A stretch of DNA of 64,000 bases, from positions 15,026,515 to 15,090,514 of the forward strand of contig CM018038.1 in NCBI GenBank assembly GCA_008638375.1. The letters run 5' to 3'. The notes beneath the pieces are model-generated. The model searched no databases and was not told the DNA's origin. It saw only the letters and a list, made by a program, of their open reading frames with translations. The position numbers and the translations under genes were made by a program. The DNA is from Nyssa sinensis (lineage: Eukaryota > Streptophyta > Magnoliopsida > Cornales > Nyssaceae). Shown piece after piece: positions 62,794 to 64,000 of the stretch (position 1 is the stretch's first letter; each line of letters opens with the position of its first letter).

Positions 62794-64000
62794 TCAATCA
62801 AATGAATTAATATAGAAAAATTTACTACTAAAATCATATCCCACAAATAAATAAAAAAAATACTACAAATCCACAAACATGAAACAATTCAAATCCTAAG
62901 TATTAACTTCCCAAGTCACCACATCACAAAATTACTGCAAATCCAAAAAAATATCCTCACAAGTAAACAAAACAATAATACTCTAAATCCACAAACATTA
63001 AATATCCCAAGTTTGAACATCACAACATTACTACAAATTCAAAAGAAAAAAGCATCAATCATTCATCCTTTGTCATGACATCATCTTCTAATAAATCAAA
63101 ATTCATTTGCTCACGAAATCCACAAAATCCTGTAATATGAAAATAAAGTTATAACCGTTAACAATTAAAATCATGACCATCACAATAAATAGATAAATAA
63201 CATATTGATTTCTCAAACATTGTCATCATCACAATTATCCTCATCATAGATTGAAGTAAAACCTTCTTGTTTCAATGATCCTATCGAACAAAAAAAGTAA
63301 TAATTTATTAGATAATTATTTTTAATAAACTAATCAAATAATAAAAATTTTAAATTTACATACCATTGATTTTATTCCATAACCAACTTTGTGAACACAT
63401 TAATGCCTCCAAGATAATTGGATGAAGCCTACTACGATGTACCACTGGCACTGAAAGCAGATTCTGATGCAACTGTCGACACAGGAATAGCTAAAATATC
63501 TTGAGCAATCCTTTGTAGAGTCGGATACTTCGTACCATTTGCCTTCTACCAGTTCAAAATATCAAAGTCAAGGGTTCTAGGCAATACTTGTTCCTCCAAA
63601 TAAATATCCAACTTTGATTTAACATCACATTGCTTGAACCGGAGCTAACATATAAATCATAATCAGAAAGTTCATCCTTGCTAATATTAGATACCCCCAA
63701 ATGAAAATATGAAGTTTCTCCTCTAACACTAGTGCCAATCGCTCTTGACTTAGCTTTGTACTCATGGAGCAAATCATAACAATCCTGACGAATTTTTTCA
63801 ACGTCAAACTGAGCTCCCTCTCCATAATTTTTTTCAAAATAATATGACACTAGCCTCAACTTGTACCGTGGATCCAAAACAACTGCTATTCCCATGATAA
63901 CATGACAAACATCCTAATATTTTTCTTATTTTTCCATCATTTTTTATGCCATCGCCCTAATGATCTCACTTGGGCTTTGAAGCCAATCAACCAATGCCAC
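62794..64000 (-). pseudogene. Inverted arm: second, diverged copy of the hAT transposase 3' half
   Basis: On the minus strand this arm carries the same DUF4413-like and dimerisation regions (VLDPRYKLRLVSYYFEKNYG, then HLGVSNISKDELSDYDLYVS). It has its own substitutions (for example, SGSSNVM versus SSSSNVN, and GTSVRG versus GTSVGG). It has a separate sequence change around 63430-63440 in the dimerisation motif and an insertion near 63925. The in-frame TAA seen at 61582 in the first arm is also present here (63944-63946, minus strand). The arm continues past the window end. Confidence 0.85.

Larger units (their letters stand above)
59042..64000 (+). mobile_element. Second hAT transposon with an inverted duplication of its 3' half (incomplete at window end)
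   Basis: The left terminus TAGGGATGGCAA (59042-59053) and the following GC-rich, GGGGCGGGG-type subterminal repeats are typical of a second hAT family, distinct from the TAGGGGTGTCAA family at 7882. A GC-richer leader (about 59230-59681) ends TTCAG|GTAAGC and may splice to about 60115, just before the transposase ATG at 60123. The transposase runs to 62306. After about 400 bp of 3' flank, the element reverses: 62794-64000 is the reverse complement of about 61529-62715, with 78 bp between the arms. No right TIR (TTGCCATCCCTA) occurs before the turn. The far end is outside the window. Confidence 0.8.

Noticed and set aside
1..64000. CRISPR arrays, bacterial operons, organelle DNA, rRNA genes
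   Set aside because: No regularly spaced direct repeats, ribosome-binding-site gene strings, chloroplast or mitochondrial genes, or rRNA segments were seen. The architecture is that of a plant nuclear genome.

Overview
The window is nuclear DNA from a flowering plant, most likely a eudicot and possibly a woody one. The evidence is AT-rich intergenic DNA, GT-AG introns with U-rich 3' ends, a plant-type KIN-4 kinesin, and abundant plant hAT, LINE, TRIM and foldback elements. No bacterial or organellar features were seen. The species cannot be fixed from the sequence alone.

Layout: (1) 1-14.4 kb holds no gene and is transposon-rich. It has a 3.08-kb solo-LTR-like element with a perfect 5-bp target duplication and a 5.35-kb hAT element with a perfect 8-bp target duplication around a decayed transposase. 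(2) 14.4-33.9 kb, plus strand: a complete 27-exon gene for a 1,244-residue kinesin-4 (KIN-4C-like), rebuilt exon by exon with every splice phase agreeing. Its introns hold nested TRIM retroelements, a hAT-type MITE with target duplication, and a near-identical tandem copy of the end of exon 4. (3) 33.9-38.5 kb is intergenic, with a foldback element and a small repeat carrying an snRNA-promoter-like signature. (4) 38.6-43.3 kb, plus strand: a two-exon gene for a 170-residue acidic, serine-rich plant protein of unknown function. (5) 43.3-47.7 kb is the intergenic space between convergent genes. (6) 47.7 to at least 55.8 kb, minus strand: a Myb/SANT (homeodomain-like) gene with four visible exons and a 5' end outside the visible sequence. 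Its introns contain two LINE insertions and a LINE fragment, plus a tRNA-Glu-like gene with a rebuilt anticodon loop. (7) 57.2-64 kb: a minus-strand LINE, then a second, unrelated hAT element. The 3' half of that element is followed by an inverted copy of itself, giving a large palindrome that runs off the window end.

The three host genes have no evident shared pathway. The kinesin is a microtubule motor, the SANT protein a probable chromatin or DNA-binding factor, and the small protein is unassigned. The main novelty is in genome dynamics: the hAT inverted duplication (a possible source of hairpin RNA), the recent exon-containing tandem duplication with 5-bp microhomology, the nested TRIMs, and the tRNA-like gene with an altered anticodon loop. 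I found no clear previously undescribed multi-gene system.
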